A stretch of 33,468 nucleotides of DNA. Source: Acidobacteriota bacterium. GTDB lineage: Bacteria > Acidobacteriota > Thermoanaerobaculia > UBA5066. The number at the start of each line of letters is the position of its first letter. Within the stretch, counting starts at the first letter, position 1. The DNA lies in assembly GCA_003152095.1 (NCBI GenBank), contig PLZI01000119.1, positions 6,094 to 39,561 of the forward strand. Reading direction: 5' to 3'. Of the stretch, positions 1 through 9,345 are shown piece by piece. A program made the position numbers and the translations under genes. The notes below the pieces were generated by a model. The model was not told where the DNA came from, ran no database searches, and saw nothing but the letters and a program-made list of their open reading frames with translations.

Positions 1-795
1 GAGGCCGCCGCGGGTTTCCTCACGCGGTCATTGGCCCTTCTCGCCGACGCCACGCACATGCTCGCCGACGTCGGAGCTCTGACGCTCGCTCTCGTCGCCA
101 TGCGCTTCGCCGAGCGCCCCGCGACGCCGCAGAAGACCTTCGGCTTCTACCGAGTCGAGATCCTCGCCGCCTGCGTCAACTCGGCCGCGCTCACCGTTCT
201 GGCGGGTCTCATCCTCGTCGAGGCCTGGGACCGGCTGCGGACGCCTGCACCCGTGAAAGCCGTGCCGATGCTGATCGTCGCCGCGGCGGCTCTCGCGGTG
301 AACGTCGGCAGCATGCTCCTTCTCAGGAGAGGCGCGGAAGCGAGCTTGAACGTCAAGGGGGCCTATCTCGAGGTCTTCTCCGACGCCCTCATGTCCCTGG
401 GCGTCCTCGCCGCGGGCGTCACGATCTCCCTGACAGGCTGGTACGGGGCGGATGCGGTCGCTTCGGCCGCGATTGGCCTCTTCATCCTGCCGCGAACGTG
501 GCGGCTGCTCAAGGAGGCGGTCGAGATCCTTCTGGAGGGCACCCCGTCGCAGGTCAGCCTCGTAGCGCTGCGCGACGCCTTGCGCGCCATTCCGGGAGTG
601 AAGGACGTCCATGACCTTCACGTCTGGGCCCTGACCTCCGGCGTACACGCCATGAGCGCCCACATCGTTCGCGCCGACGACGCGATGCACGACGATCTTC
701 TGGACCGCGTTCGGGACGCGATTCTCCTGAACTTCGCGATCCATCACGTGACGCTTCAGGTCGAGTCGGCCGGGTGCATCGAGACGCACGCCTGA
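1..795 (+). CDS. Cation diffusion facilitator (CDF) family metal transporter, 5' truncated by the window edge
   Basis: The reading frame is open from base 1, so the N-terminus lies upstream; the TTG at 31 is internal. The product exports divalent metal (Zn, Co, Cd or Fe by family) across the inner membrane in exchange for protons. Early in the visible part is the transmembrane metal-site motif HMLAD (HxxxD), followed by the FGFYRVEILAA loop typical of ZitB/CzcD proteins. Three or four hydrophobic segments follow. The last 90 or so residues form the cytoplasmic ferredoxin-like CDF dimerisation domain, with the typical sequence VKDVHDLHVWALTSG. The family is clear; the metal cannot be read from this fragment. 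It ends 43 bases before dnaX and shows no obvious functional link to it. Confidence 0.93.
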   Translation, partial: EAAAGFLTRSLALLADATHMLADVGALTLALVAMRFAERPATPQKTFGFYRVEILAACVNSAALTVLAGLILVEAWDRLRTPAPVKAVPMLIVAAAALAVNVGSMLLLRRGAEASLNVKGAYLEVFSDALMSLGVLAAGVTISLTGWYGADAVASAAIGLFILPRTWRLLKEAVEILLEGTPSQVSLVALRDALRAIPGVKDVHDLHVWALTSGVHAMSAHIVRADDAMHDDLLDRVRDAILLNFAIHHVTLQVESAGCIETHA

Positions 796-825
796 ACGTT
801 GCGGCCGGCCAGGTTCGTTCTCTAG

Positions 826-831
826 TACAGT
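826..831 (+). promoter_or_regulatory. Putative -10 element of a leaderless dnaX transcript
   Basis: TACAGT is followed by exactly 7 nt and then the GTG start of dnaX at 839. A TANNNT hexamer at this distance puts the expected transcription start at or next to the start codon. No Shine-Dalgarno sequence is visible. The same spacing recurs before three other genes in this window. Confidence 0.4.
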
Positions 832-838
832 CGGTTTC

Positions 839-2623
839 GTGAGCGACGCTCCCGCCTACGTCCCCCTCGCCCGCAAGTGGCGGCCGCGCACGTTCGCGGA
901 CGTCGTCGGCCAGGAGGAGATCGTCCGGGCGCTCGTGAACGCGGTCTCCGCCGACCGGCTCGCGCACGCGTACCTCTTCTCGGGTCCGCGCGGCGTCGGC
1001 AAGACGACGACGGCGCGCCTCCTCGCCGCGGCCATCAACTGCAACGCGTCCGATCGCCCGACGGCAACTCCCTGCGGCGCGTGCGCGTCGTGCGTGGAGG
1101 TGCTCGAGGGCCGCTCTCTCGACACCCTCGAGATCGACGGCGCCACCCACGGCAAGGTCGACCAGGCGCGCGACCTCATCGAGATCGTGGCCTACGCGCC
1201 GTCGCGCGACCGCCGGAAGGTCTTCATCATCGACGAGGTCCACGCGATCTCGTCGGCCGCGTTCCAGGCGCTCCTGAAGACTCTCGAGGAGCCGCCGTCA
1301 CACGCCGTCTTCATCCTCGCGACGACCGAGCGGCACAAGATTCCCGCGACGATCCTGTCGCGCTGCCAGCGATTCGACTTTCGCCGCCTCACGGACGACG
1401 AGGTGGCCGGCCGCCTCGCGGACATCGCCGGGCGCGAGGGCTTCGAAATCGTGGACGGGGGACGCGAGGCGAAGGGGAGAAAGCCCGTGGTCGAGCGCGC
1501 GGCGCTGGCCGCGCTTGCCGCCGCGGCGACCGGCAGCCTCCGCGACGGTCTCTCACTCTTCGACCAGGCGGCCTCGCGCTCCGGCGGCGGCGTCACCGCG
1601 GGAGACGTCTCGGCGCTCCTCGGCGCGCCGGACCGCACGGCGCTCGTCGCGCTGCTCGGCGCGGTGCTGGCCTCGGACCGCATCGCCGTGTTCAAGGGCT
1701 GCGCCGAGCTGGAGGCCGCTGGGGCCGAGCCGCGGGCGACGCTTCACGACCTCACCGCGCTCGCGCGCGGCGCCGTACGCCTCGCAGCGGATCCGGCGGC
1801 GCAACCTCCCGCCGGGCTCTCGGAAGAGGGCGCCGAACGGGTCCGGGAATTCGCGCGCACGACGCCCTACACGACACTGCTCAGGCTCCTCTCGTTCCTC
1901 TCCGAGTCCGACGGCACCCTGCGCCGCTCGGACGTGCCCGCGCTCGCGTTCGAGGTGCTGCTCCTGAAGCTCGCGGAGCTGCCTCGGCTCGTGCCCATAG
2001 AGGAAATTCTTGCTGGGAGAATCCCCGTATCGGCGCCGGTCCCCTCTTCCCCTTCTAAGAAAATGACGGACGCTGCCTCTGCGCCGCCAAAGCACGGAGC
2101 GCATCGCGGCCACGGTGTGCCGTCCGAAGCAGAAGATTCTTCTTCTTCCGACGTTCCCCGCTTCGTCGGCCTGACGCCGCTGGAGATCATTCCCGACCTG
2201 GTGGCGACGCCCGATCCTGCTGGCGCGTTTCGCGCGGCTGTGGAGAAGAAGCACTCGCAGCTCGGCGCCGTCCTCGAGGATGCGTCGATTTGGCTCGAGG
2301 GTAAGAGCGTGCGCATCTCGCTCGACCCGCCGAGCGTGGTGACCGAGAGGCGCCTCGCGGAGTCCGCGATGGCGAAGGTGCTCGAGGAGGCCGCCATTGC
2401 CGTCCTCGGGCGGGGCGCGACGGTGACCGTCGAGAGCGTGGCCCCGCCCGCCGGCGATCTCACCGCAGCCGCGGCCGCCGCCGACCCGGAGGCGCTCGAG
2501 AGAGAGCATCTGAAGATGAAGGTCGCGACCGACGAGCGCGTGAAGCGGATGATGGAGCTCTTCGGCGGGGAGATCGCGGACGTGAAGCGCGACGGCGGGC
2601 CCGACCGGGCGAAGGGCCGATAG
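839..2623 (+). CDS. dnaX: DNA polymerase III subunit gamma/tau
   Basis: This is the clamp-loader ATPase of the replicative polymerase, 594 residues. The N-terminal AAA+ domain has Walker A GPRGVGKTTTAR (about residues 49-60), a four-cysteine zinc module (C68, C79, C82, C85), Walker B IIDEVH (130-135) and the sensor/arginine region ILSRCQRFDF. The central gamma/tau domain III follows to about residue 390. A low-complexity Ser/Pro/Lys linker of about 60 residues and a tau-like C-terminal domain follow. The GTG at 839 is chosen because the conserved YVPLARKWRP begins directly after it. The stop lies 3 bases before recR, so the two are probably co-transcribed. The ybaB gene that usually sits between them is absent. 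The linker contains a short AT-rich motif repeated elsewhere in the window. Confidence 0.97.
   Translation: MSDAPAYVPLARKWRPRTFADVVGQEEIVRALVNAVSADRLAHAYLFSGPRGVGKTTTARLLAAAINCNASDRPTATPCGACASCVEVLEGRSLDTLEIDGATHGKVDQARDLIEIVAYAPSRDRRKVFIIDEVHAISSAAFQALLKTLEEPPSHAVFILATTERHKIPATILSRCQRFDFRRLTDDEVAGRLADIAGREGFEIVDGGREAKGRKPVVERAALAALAAAATGSLRDGLSLFDQAASRSGGGVTAGDVSALLGAPDRTALVALLGAVLASDRIAVFKGCAELEAAGAEPRATLHDLTALARGAVRLAADPAAQPPAGLSEEGAERVREFARTTPYTTLLRLLSFLSESDGTLRRSDVPALAFEVLLLKLAELPRLVPIEEILAGRIPVSAPVPSSPSKKMTDAASAPPKHGAHRGHGVPSEAEDSSSSDVPRFVGLTPLEIIPDLVATPDPAGAFRAAVEKKHSQLGAVLEDASIWLEGKSVRISLDPPSVVTERRLAESAMAKVLEEAAIAVLGRGATVTVESVAPPAGDLTAAAAAADPEALEREHLKMKVATDERVKRMMELFGGEIADVKRDGGPDRAKGR
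2051..2064 (+). repeat. Dispersed AT-rich motif, copy 1 (in the dnaX linker)
   Basis: CCTTCTAAGAAAAT is identical over 14 bases to positions 9277-9290. It falls in the non-conserved linker of DnaX, where it encodes Ser-Lys-Lys within an Ala/Pro-rich stretch. Its base composition differs sharply from the surrounding GC-rich coding DNA. Confidence 0.4.
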
Positions 2624-2626
2624 AGG

Positions 2627-3235
2627 GTGGCCGCCCTCCCGGCGTTCGACCGGCTCGTGGCGGCGCTCGAGAAGCTGCCAGGCATCGGGCCGAAGAGCGC
2701 GCGCCGGCTCGCGTACCATCTCCTCTCCGCGCCCGAGCACGACGCCGGGGCGCTCACGGCCGCCGTGGCCGAGGCGCGGGCCCGCACGCACTCGTGCTCG
2801 GTCTGCCACTCCTTTACCGAGGTCGATCCGTGCACGATCTGCTCGGACCCGTCGCGCGACGCGCGCCTCCTCGCGGTCGTGGAGGACGCGGCCGACGTGG
2901 AGGTCCTCGAAAGGACGCGCGAGTTTCGGGGCCGCTACCATGTACTCGGCGGGGCGCTCGCGCCGCTGCGCGGCATCGGGCCGGACGACCTCCACGTCGC
3001 CGATCTCATCGCGCGCGTCGAGCGTCCGGCGGCGGGCGACGCCCTCGACGAGGTCCTCCTGGCGACGAATCCGAACGTCGAGGGAGAGTCCACGGCTCTC
3101 TATCTCGCCCGCCGGATCAAGCCGCTCGGCGTCCGGGTGACCCGCCTCGCGCTGGGCCTTCCGGTGGGCGCCGCGCTGGAGTTTGCGGACGAAATCACCC
3201 TTTCCCGGTCCCTCTCGGGCCGCCGGGAGATCTGA
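2627..3235 (+). CDS. recR: Recombination mediator RecR
   Basis: RecR acts with RecO/RecF in loading RecA at single-stranded gaps. The 202-residue product has the expected order: an N-terminal helix-hairpin-helix (LEKLPGIGPKSARRLAYHLL, about residues 14-33), a C4 zinc finger (C57, C60, C69, C72), a Toprim domain from about residue 80 beginning LLAVVEDAADVEVLE, and a C-terminal segment with VTRLALGLPVGAALEFAD. Length matches the family. The GTG at 2627 lies 3 bases after the dnaX stop, which implies translational coupling in the classical dnaX-recR arrangement, here without ybaB. Confidence 0.97.
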   Translation: MAALPAFDRLVAALEKLPGIGPKSARRLAYHLLSAPEHDAGALTAAVAEARARTHSCSVCHSFTEVDPCTICSDPSRDARLLAVVEDAADVEVLERTREFRGRYHVLGGALAPLRGIGPDDLHVADLIARVERPAAGDALDEVLLATNPNVEGESTALYLARRIKPLGVRVTRLALGLPVGAALEFADEITLSRSLSGRREI

Positions 3236-3262
3236 TCGGGTAGACTTGACCCCCAAAAGCGC

Positions 3263-3757
3263 ATGTCGGACTTCGTTCTCTTTGACGAGGAGTTTCATCA
3301 GATCAAGGACGTCATTGGACGTCTGAAGGCGGACGCACAGGCGAAAGTCGTTTTCATCGTCGACAAAAACGGGCAGCAGATCGCCGTCCAGGGCGACATG
3401 GAATCCCTCGATACGACGTCGCTTGCGTCCCTCACGGCTGGCAACGTGGCCGCCACGGACGGCCTCGCGCGGCTGATCGGCGAGAAGGAATTCCCGGTCC
3501 TCTTTCACGAGGGCGAACGCGATAACGTCTACATCTCGATCGTCGGTCAGCGCGTCATCCTCGTCGTCATCTTCGACGAGCGCTCGTCCCTCGGACTCGT
3601 GCGCCTGCGGGTGCGCAAGGCGAACGGCGAGCTCGAGCGCATTTTCGACACGATCCAGAAGAAGGTCGAGAGCGAAAAGACGCGACGTCAGGAGGGATTC
3701 GACTCGCCGTTCGCCGAGATTACCGACGAAGACATCGACAGCCTGTTCCGTGAATAG
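3263..3757 (+). CDS. Roadblock/LC7-domain protein, MglB-like partner of the downstream GTPase
   Basis: This is a soluble 164-residue protein of the roadblock/LC7 superfamily. The beta-alpha-beta core is seen around residues 25-115, with strands KVVFIVDKNGQQIAVQG and YISIVGQRVILVVIFD. The charged C-terminal tail (residues 130-164, rich in Glu/Asp/Lys) is probably helical or disordered. Roadblock proteins of this kind act as GAPs or scaffolds for MglA-type GTPases, and the next gene 6 bases downstream encodes such a GTPase, so a functional pair is likely. A TAGACT hexamer at 3241-3246 could serve as a -10 element with a short leader. The MglB name is withheld because the GAP function cannot be confirmed from sequence alone. 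Confidence 0.85.
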   Translation: MSDFVLFDEEFHQIKDVIGRLKADAQAKVVFIVDKNGQQIAVQGDMESLDTTSLASLTAGNVAATDGLARLIGEKEFPVLFHEGERDNVYISIVGQRVILVVIFDERSSLGLVRLRVRKANGELERIFDTIQKKVESEKTRRQEGFDSPFAEITDEDIDSLFRE

Positions 3758-3763
3758 CCGCGC

Positions 3764-4348
3764 ATGACGTTCATCAACTACGCCGCGCGGGAAATCAACT
3801 GCAAGATCGTGTACTACGGTCCGGGTCTTTGCGGGAAGACGACGAACCTGCAGTACATCTACGACCGCACGAACCCAGCCTCCAAGGGCAAGCTCATCTC
3901 GCTCGCCACTGAGACCGATCGCACGCTCTTCTTCGACTTCCTCCCGCTCGACCTCGGCACCGTACGCGGTTTCAAGACGCGCTTCCACCTCTATACGGTG
4001 CCCGGGCAGGTCTTCTACGACGCGAGCCGCAAGCTCATCCTGAAGGGCGTCGATGGTGTCGTGTTCGTCGCCGACTCGCAGGAAGCGCGCATGGACGCGA
4101 ACGTGGAGTCGCTGCGGAACCTCGAGAAGAACCTGATCGACCACGGCTTCGACCTGCAGACGATTCCGTACGTCCTTCAGCTCAACAAGCGCGACCTGCC
4201 CACGGCCATGCCCGTCGACGAGCTCTACCGCCAGCTCAACTTCAAGGGGGAGCCGACCTTCGAGGCGACCGCCCCGGCCGGCCCGGGCGTTTTCGACACG
4301 CTCAAGGCCGTGGCGAAACAGGTTCTGATGGAGCTCAGGAAGAAATAG
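3764..4348 (+). CDS. MglA-type small Ras-like GTPase
   Basis: This 194-residue small GTPase has the P-loop [10 protein letters not shown] (residues 19-28), the switch II region [13 protein letters not shown] (78-90) and the base-specificity motif NKRD (141-144). These are diagnostic of the bacterial MglA family, which controls cell polarity, gliding or type IV pili in myxobacteria and Thermus and is also common in non-motile phyla. It is very probably co-transcribed with the roadblock protein 6 bases upstream. No motility or polarity genes lie near it, so its process is unknown. Length and motifs are complete. Confidence 0.92.
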   Translation: MTFINYAAREINCKIVYYGPGLCGKTTNLQYIYDRTNPASKGKLISLATETDRTLFFDFLPLDLGTVRGFKTRFHLYTVPGQVFYDASRKLILKGVDGVVFVADSQEARMDANVESLRNLEKNLIDHGFDLQTIPYVLQLNKRDLPTAMPVDELYRQLNFKGEPTFEATAPAGPGVFDTLKAVAKQVLMELRKK

Positions 4349-4365
4349 CCCCGCAGTTGATGTGC

Positions 4366-4371
4366 TACCAT
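4366..4371 (+). promoter_or_regulatory. Putative extended -10 element for the Phd-type antitoxin gene
   Basis: TACCAT is preceded by TGC (an extended -10, TGN) and followed by 7 nt before the ATG at 4379. This geometry predicts a leaderless mRNA and favours 4379 over the ATG at 4370 as the antitoxin start. Confidence 0.4.
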
Positions 4372-4378
4372 GTGCGTC

Positions 4379-4654
4379 ATGCATGACGGCGTCAACGTGC
4401 GCGACCTGCGGCAGAACCTGAGCGTCCACCTGCGCCTCGTCAAGGCCGGGCGGACGCTGCGGGTTCTCGAGCGCGGGCGCCCGGTCGCGCTGCTCACGCC
4501 GCTTCCGGGGCATGGCAGCGCGCTGGAAAGGCTCGTCTCGTCCGGCCGCGCGGCGCCGCCGCGGCTCGCGCTCACGGAGCTGCCTCCTCCGCGCGTCGTG
4601 GGGGGGAGCCTGACGGCGAGCGAGGCGCTCCGCCGGCAGCGCGACGAGCGGTGA
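4379..4654 (+). CDS. Type II antitoxin, Phd/YefM family
   Basis: The 91-residue product begins MHDGVNVRDLRQNLSVHL, then has the LRVLERGRPVALLTPL strand pair that defines the Phd/YefM DNA-binding fold. Its C-terminal half is low complexity (Pro, Ala, Arg) and is expected to wrap around the toxin. It would neutralise the downstream PIN ribonuclease and repress the operon. The stop overlaps the toxin start by GTGA, typical of toxin-antitoxin pairs. An ATG at 4370 would add three residues; 4379 is preferred because of the -10 element spacing. Confidence 0.85.
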   Translation: MHDGVNVRDLRQNLSVHLRLVKAGRTLRVLERGRPVALLTPLPGHGSALERLVSSGRAAPPRLALTELPPPRVVGGSLTASEALRRQRDER

Positions 4655-5052
4655 CGGCCGAGCTCGTCTATCTCGACTCGTCGGCGCTCGTGAAGCTCGT
4701 CGTGCGCGAGGCGGAGAGCGAGGCGCTGCGCGCCTGGGTGACGGCGCACCCCGCGGCCGTCACGTCGGCGCTCGCCGTGGCGGAAGTGCGTCGGGCCGTC
4801 TCTCGCCTCTCGCCGCGCCGCGGCCTTTCGGATCGCGCACGGCTCGTTCTGGATGGCCTGGCTCTCCTCGCGGTGGACCACGACGTTCTCGAGAGGGCCG
4901 CGCGTCTCGCGCCGGCGGAGCTCCGGACGCTGGACGCGATCCACATCGCGTCGGCGCTCTCCCTTGGGGCTGACCTTCTCGCCTTCGTGTCGTACGACGA
5001 CCGCCAGCGAGCGGCGGCACGGAAAGTGGGTCTTCCGCTCGTCAGGCCGTGA
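4651..5052 (+). CDS. PIN-domain toxin, VapC family
   Basis: This 133-residue PIN-domain endoribonuclease is probably the toxin of a type II pair. The acidic metal-binding residues expected of PIN domains are present: D9 in VYLDSSALVKL, E45 in VAEVRRA, D95 in LDAIHIASA, and D116/D117 in SYDDRQ. The GTG start overlaps the antitoxin stop by 4 bases. The VapC-type toxin is paired with a Phd-type rather than a VapB-type antitoxin, a combination often seen in genomes. About 165 bases without a clear gene follow. Confidence 0.9.
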   Translation: MTAELVYLDSSALVKLVVREAESEALRAWVTAHPAAVTSALAVAEVRRAVSRLSPRRGLSDRARLVLDGLALLAVDHDVLERAARLAPAELRTLDAIHIASALSLGADLLAFVSYDDRQRAAARKVGLPLVRP

Positions 5053-5218
5053 AGGGCCGTACGAGCTGAGGGCGTCAGCGCCCCGAGCGCTTCGACATCC
5101 CGACCCTGGCTGCGTCGGCTTACCGGCGCATCATGCGAGCCGCGAGTGTTGCCAGGCGGGTGGCGACGTCGGAGCGGGCCAACGCACCTTGGGCGAGCGC
5201 TTCGTGAAGCGTGACCGC
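5053..5218. other. Non-coding gap between the convergent VapC and asparaginase genes
   Basis: No gene or clear terminator is recognised. On the minus strand, a 33-codon Ala/Arg-rich stretch (5120-5218) continues in frame after the TAG stop of the asparaginase gene. It has no similarity I recognise and is most simply high-GC chance. Confidence 0.4.
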
Positions 5219-6322
5219 CTACGTCCCCTTCCTATATAGGTACGCCGACTCCAGCGTCCTCACTCCTTCGTTGTCGCCGACCACGTACTTGCTGCCGCTC
5301 CAGATGGCGGCGCCGGCGGTGCGGCCTTTCGCGTCGACGCAGTAGAAGTTGACGTTGAATTTCGGGCGCCCCTTCTCGTCGCGGTGCCGGGCGACCCTGT
5401 GCGTCTTCTCGTCGATGCGCTTGAGCGCCGCGAGACACGCCTCTTCAGGTGACTTGCCCTGGCGCAGGAACTCGACGACGGTATGCGAGCCGCACGTGAC
5501 GAGATTCGCCTCGCCGCGACCCGTGGACCCGCAGCTTCCGACGCCGCCCTCGCTGTAGATGCCCGCGCCCACGACAGGCGAATCGCCGAGGCGCCCGGAG
5601 ATCTTGAAGAAGAGGCCGGACGTCGTCGTGACGCCCACGAGCTCGCCCTTCGCGCTCCGGACGGACATGTGGATCGTGCCCTGCGGCCGGAAGATCTCGC
5701 TGCCGTACTTCTCGAGGAACCACTTCACGTCCGGGTCCTCGGCCTCCTTCGCCGAGAGCTCCCAGTCGTCGATGTCGGACATGCGCTCCTTCCAGTAGAG
5801 CCAGATCTTCCGCGTTCTCGCGGTGAGGAGGTCCTCGACGGCGAAGCCGTGCGCGGTCGCGAATTTGCGCGCGCCCTCGCCCACGAGAAACACGCGGTCC
5901 GTGCGGTCCATGACGAGGCGCGCGACCTTCGACGGCGTCTTGCAGCCTTCGAGCGCGCCGACGGCGCCGGCCTTCATCGTGCGGCCGTCCATGACGCACG
6001 CGTCGAGCTGCACGACGCCCTCCTCGTTCGGGATGCCGCCGTACCCGACGCTGACGTCGTTCGGGTCCAGCTCGTTCACGTTGACGCCGACGATCGCGGC
6101 GTCGAGCGGGTCGTATCCCTGGATCAGCGCCTGGCGCGCGGCCTTCGCCGCCTCGACGCCGTTCGCGGACGTGACCAGGATGTAGCCGTCCGCGGCCCCA
6201 GCCGAGCCGGCTACGCCGGGGCTCTGCGCCTGCAGCTTTTCTTCGAAGGGTGAAGAGGGGAGGACGCTGGCGACGGAGGCCGCGGCTGCGGCCTTGAGAA
6301 AGCGGCGGCGAGAAGTGCTCAT
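5219..6322 (-). CDS. Tat-exported N4-(beta-N-acetylglucosaminyl)-L-asparaginase-like Ntn hydrolase
   Basis: This 367-residue glycosylasparaginase family enzyme is probably periplasmic. The N-terminus is a twin-arginine signal (SRRRFLK, then an Ala-rich core; cleavage probably near residues 30-40). The family cleaves the GlcNAc-Asn bond after autoproteolysis at an internal Thr; here the site is QGTIHM with T216 as the expected nucleophile. The downstream substrate segments GRLGDSPVVGAGIYSEG and STGRGEANLV match the family. A GGAGGAG Shine-Dalgarno lies just upstream of the ATG. The gene lies 6 bases after the stop of the receiver-like gene, so the two form an operon. A secreted form would suit glycoprotein or peptide scavenging, which is inference. 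Confidence 0.9.
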   Translation of the reverse strand: MSTSRRRFLKAAAAASVASVLPSSPFEEKLQAQSPGVAGSAGAADGYILVTSANGVEAAKAARQALIQGYDPLDAAIVGVNVNELDPNDVSVGYGGIPNEEGVVQLDACVMDGRTMKAGAVGALEGCKTPSKVARLVMDRTDRVFLVGEGARKFATAHGFAVEDLLTARTRKIWLYWKERMSDIDDWELSAKEAEDPDVKWFLEKYGSEIFRPQGTIHMSVRSAKGELVGVTTTSGLFFKISGRLGDSPVVGAGIYSEGGVGSCGSTGRGEANLVTCGSHTVVEFLRQGKSPEEACLAALKRIDEKTHRVARHRDEKGRPKFNVNFYCVDAKGRTAGAAIWSGSKYVVGDNEGVRTLESAYLYRKGT

Positions 6323-6328
6323 GAGACC

Positions 6329-6739
6329 TTACTCCTCCGGCAGCTCGGTCTCGTTCTCTTCCGCTCGTACGCCGCCGGGCAGCGCGTACTTCATCACGAT
6401 CTCGCCGAGGTGCTGGGAGAACGCGGAGCGGGGGAGAACTTGATCGCAGCCCGCTTTTACGCCCTTCTCGAGAAGGTCCTTCCGGACATGCTCGTAATAG
6501 CCCACGACGGCGATGCCCTTCGTTTTCGGGTTCTTCTTCAGCGCCGCGATCGCGGCGAAAGGATCGTCGCGGAGCGCCAGGTCGACGATGACGAGGCCCA
6601 CGGCCCCGGAATTCGCCTTGGCCGCGAGCTGAGCGGATTTGTCGATGAAGATGCCGGTCGCCTGTGCGGATTTCAACGTGTGGTCAATCTTGGTCTTCCA
6701 GAACAGATCGTCCGCGAGGACGACGACGGTGGGGTTCAT
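6329..6739 (-). CDS. CheY-like receiver-domain protein with degenerate signalling residues
   Basis: This 136-residue stand-alone protein has the receiver fold. The acidic pair D10-D11 (VVLADDLF) and the phospho-acceptor position D53 (VIVDLAL) are present. The conserved Thr/Ser is replaced by Gly (G80 in AVVGYYEH), and the Lys-Pro motif reads Pro-Arg (VLPRSAF). It may therefore be a pseudo-receiver that does not switch conventionally. The C-terminal 20 residues are acidic. A strong AGGAGG sits before the ATG, and TATACT on this strand (6815-6810) is a good -10 candidate. It precedes the asparaginase gene by 6 bases, so it may influence that gene, but no partner kinase adjoins it. Confidence 0.8.
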   Translation of the reverse strand: MNPTVVVLADDLFWKTKIDHTLKSAQATGIFIDKSAQLAAKANSGAVGLVIVDLALRDDPFAAIAALKKNPKTKGIAVVGYYEHVRKDLLEKGVKAGCDQVLPRSAFSQHLGEIVMKYALPGGVRAEENETELPEE

Positions 6740-6909
6740 GGAGGGCCTCCTGAAGTGACAGCTCGAACCTGTGATTCCAGAACGAGATCACTGGGGTATG
6801 AGCAGGGACAGTATAGGCCCCCTTCTGGCCCGGCCGATGTTCGACAAGGCGCCTCGGGGGATGTCAGACTCCCCGGCAGTTTTTCGAGAAACCCGAGGAG
6901 GACAGACGG

Positions 6910-8937
<2,028 letters not shown>

Positions 8938-8998
8938 GGGGACCCCCCTCTCGTTCCCTGCTTTGCTTCGGCCGGAGTGATGATGGTTTTTTCTTAGA

Positions 8999-9319
8999 GT
9001 GGAAGAGGGAAGAAGAGAAAGGGCGAGGCGCCTCGGGACGGCGGTGACGCTTTCCGCCGCCGCTGCGGGATTCCTTTACCTGTATTTCGTGGATCCTTTG
9101 ACGTCACCCTTCGCATCGCCGTGCCTCTTCACCGCAATCCTCGGAGTCCACTGCCCGGGCTGCGGAAGCCTGCGCGCACTGCATGCGCTCGCGCATGGCG
9201 ATCTGAAGGCGGCCCTGGACTCAAACAAACCTCTCGTTTGCATCCTGCCGCTTGCAGGCGCGCTCTTTCTTTCTTCCCTTCTAAGAAAATCTTCCTCCTC
9301 TTCCCTTCCGTCTGCGTAA
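8999..9319 (+). CDS. DUF2752 small membrane protein
   Basis: This 106-residue protein has two predicted transmembrane helices (about residues 14-30 and 78-96). Between them lies the signature CPGCGSLRALHALAHGD (CPxCGxxRA) that defines DUF2752, a family of unknown function. A GTG at 8999 is used; an upstream ATG frame closes at a TAG just before it. The C-terminal tail LLRKSSSSSLPSA is encoded by one copy of the repeated AT-rich motif and probably lies outside the conserved fold. The gene converges on the exonuclease gene with 26 bases between them. Confidence 0.8.
   Translation: MEEGRRERARRLGTAVTLSAAAAGFLYLYFVDPLTSPFASPCLFTAILGVHCPGCGSLRALHALAHGDLKAALDSNKPLVCILPLAGALFLSSLLRKSSSSSLPSA
9277..9294 (+). 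repeat. Dispersed AT-rich motif, copy 2 (3' end of the DUF2752 gene)
   Basis: CCTTCTAAGAAAATCTTC shares its first 14 bases with 2051-2064 and 17 of 18 bases with 9922-9939. It encodes the Ser-rich tail of the DUF2752 protein. Confidence 0.45.
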
Positions 9320-9345
9320 TCGGACACTTCCGCTGAGCCGTCACG

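Noticed and set aside
1553-4513. Very long minus-strand open frame (986 codons) opposite dnaX, recR and the roadblock/MglA genes
   Set aside because: It lies antisense to four well-supported genes, its translation is Arg/Glu/Asp-rich low complexity, and it has no domain; long antisense frames are expected at this GC content.
5120-5218. In-frame continuation of the asparaginase after its TAG as a readthrough extension or broken gene end
   Set aside because: The 33 codons are Ala/Arg-rich and have no counterpart in the family, whose members normally end near the existing stop; chance open frames of this length are common here.
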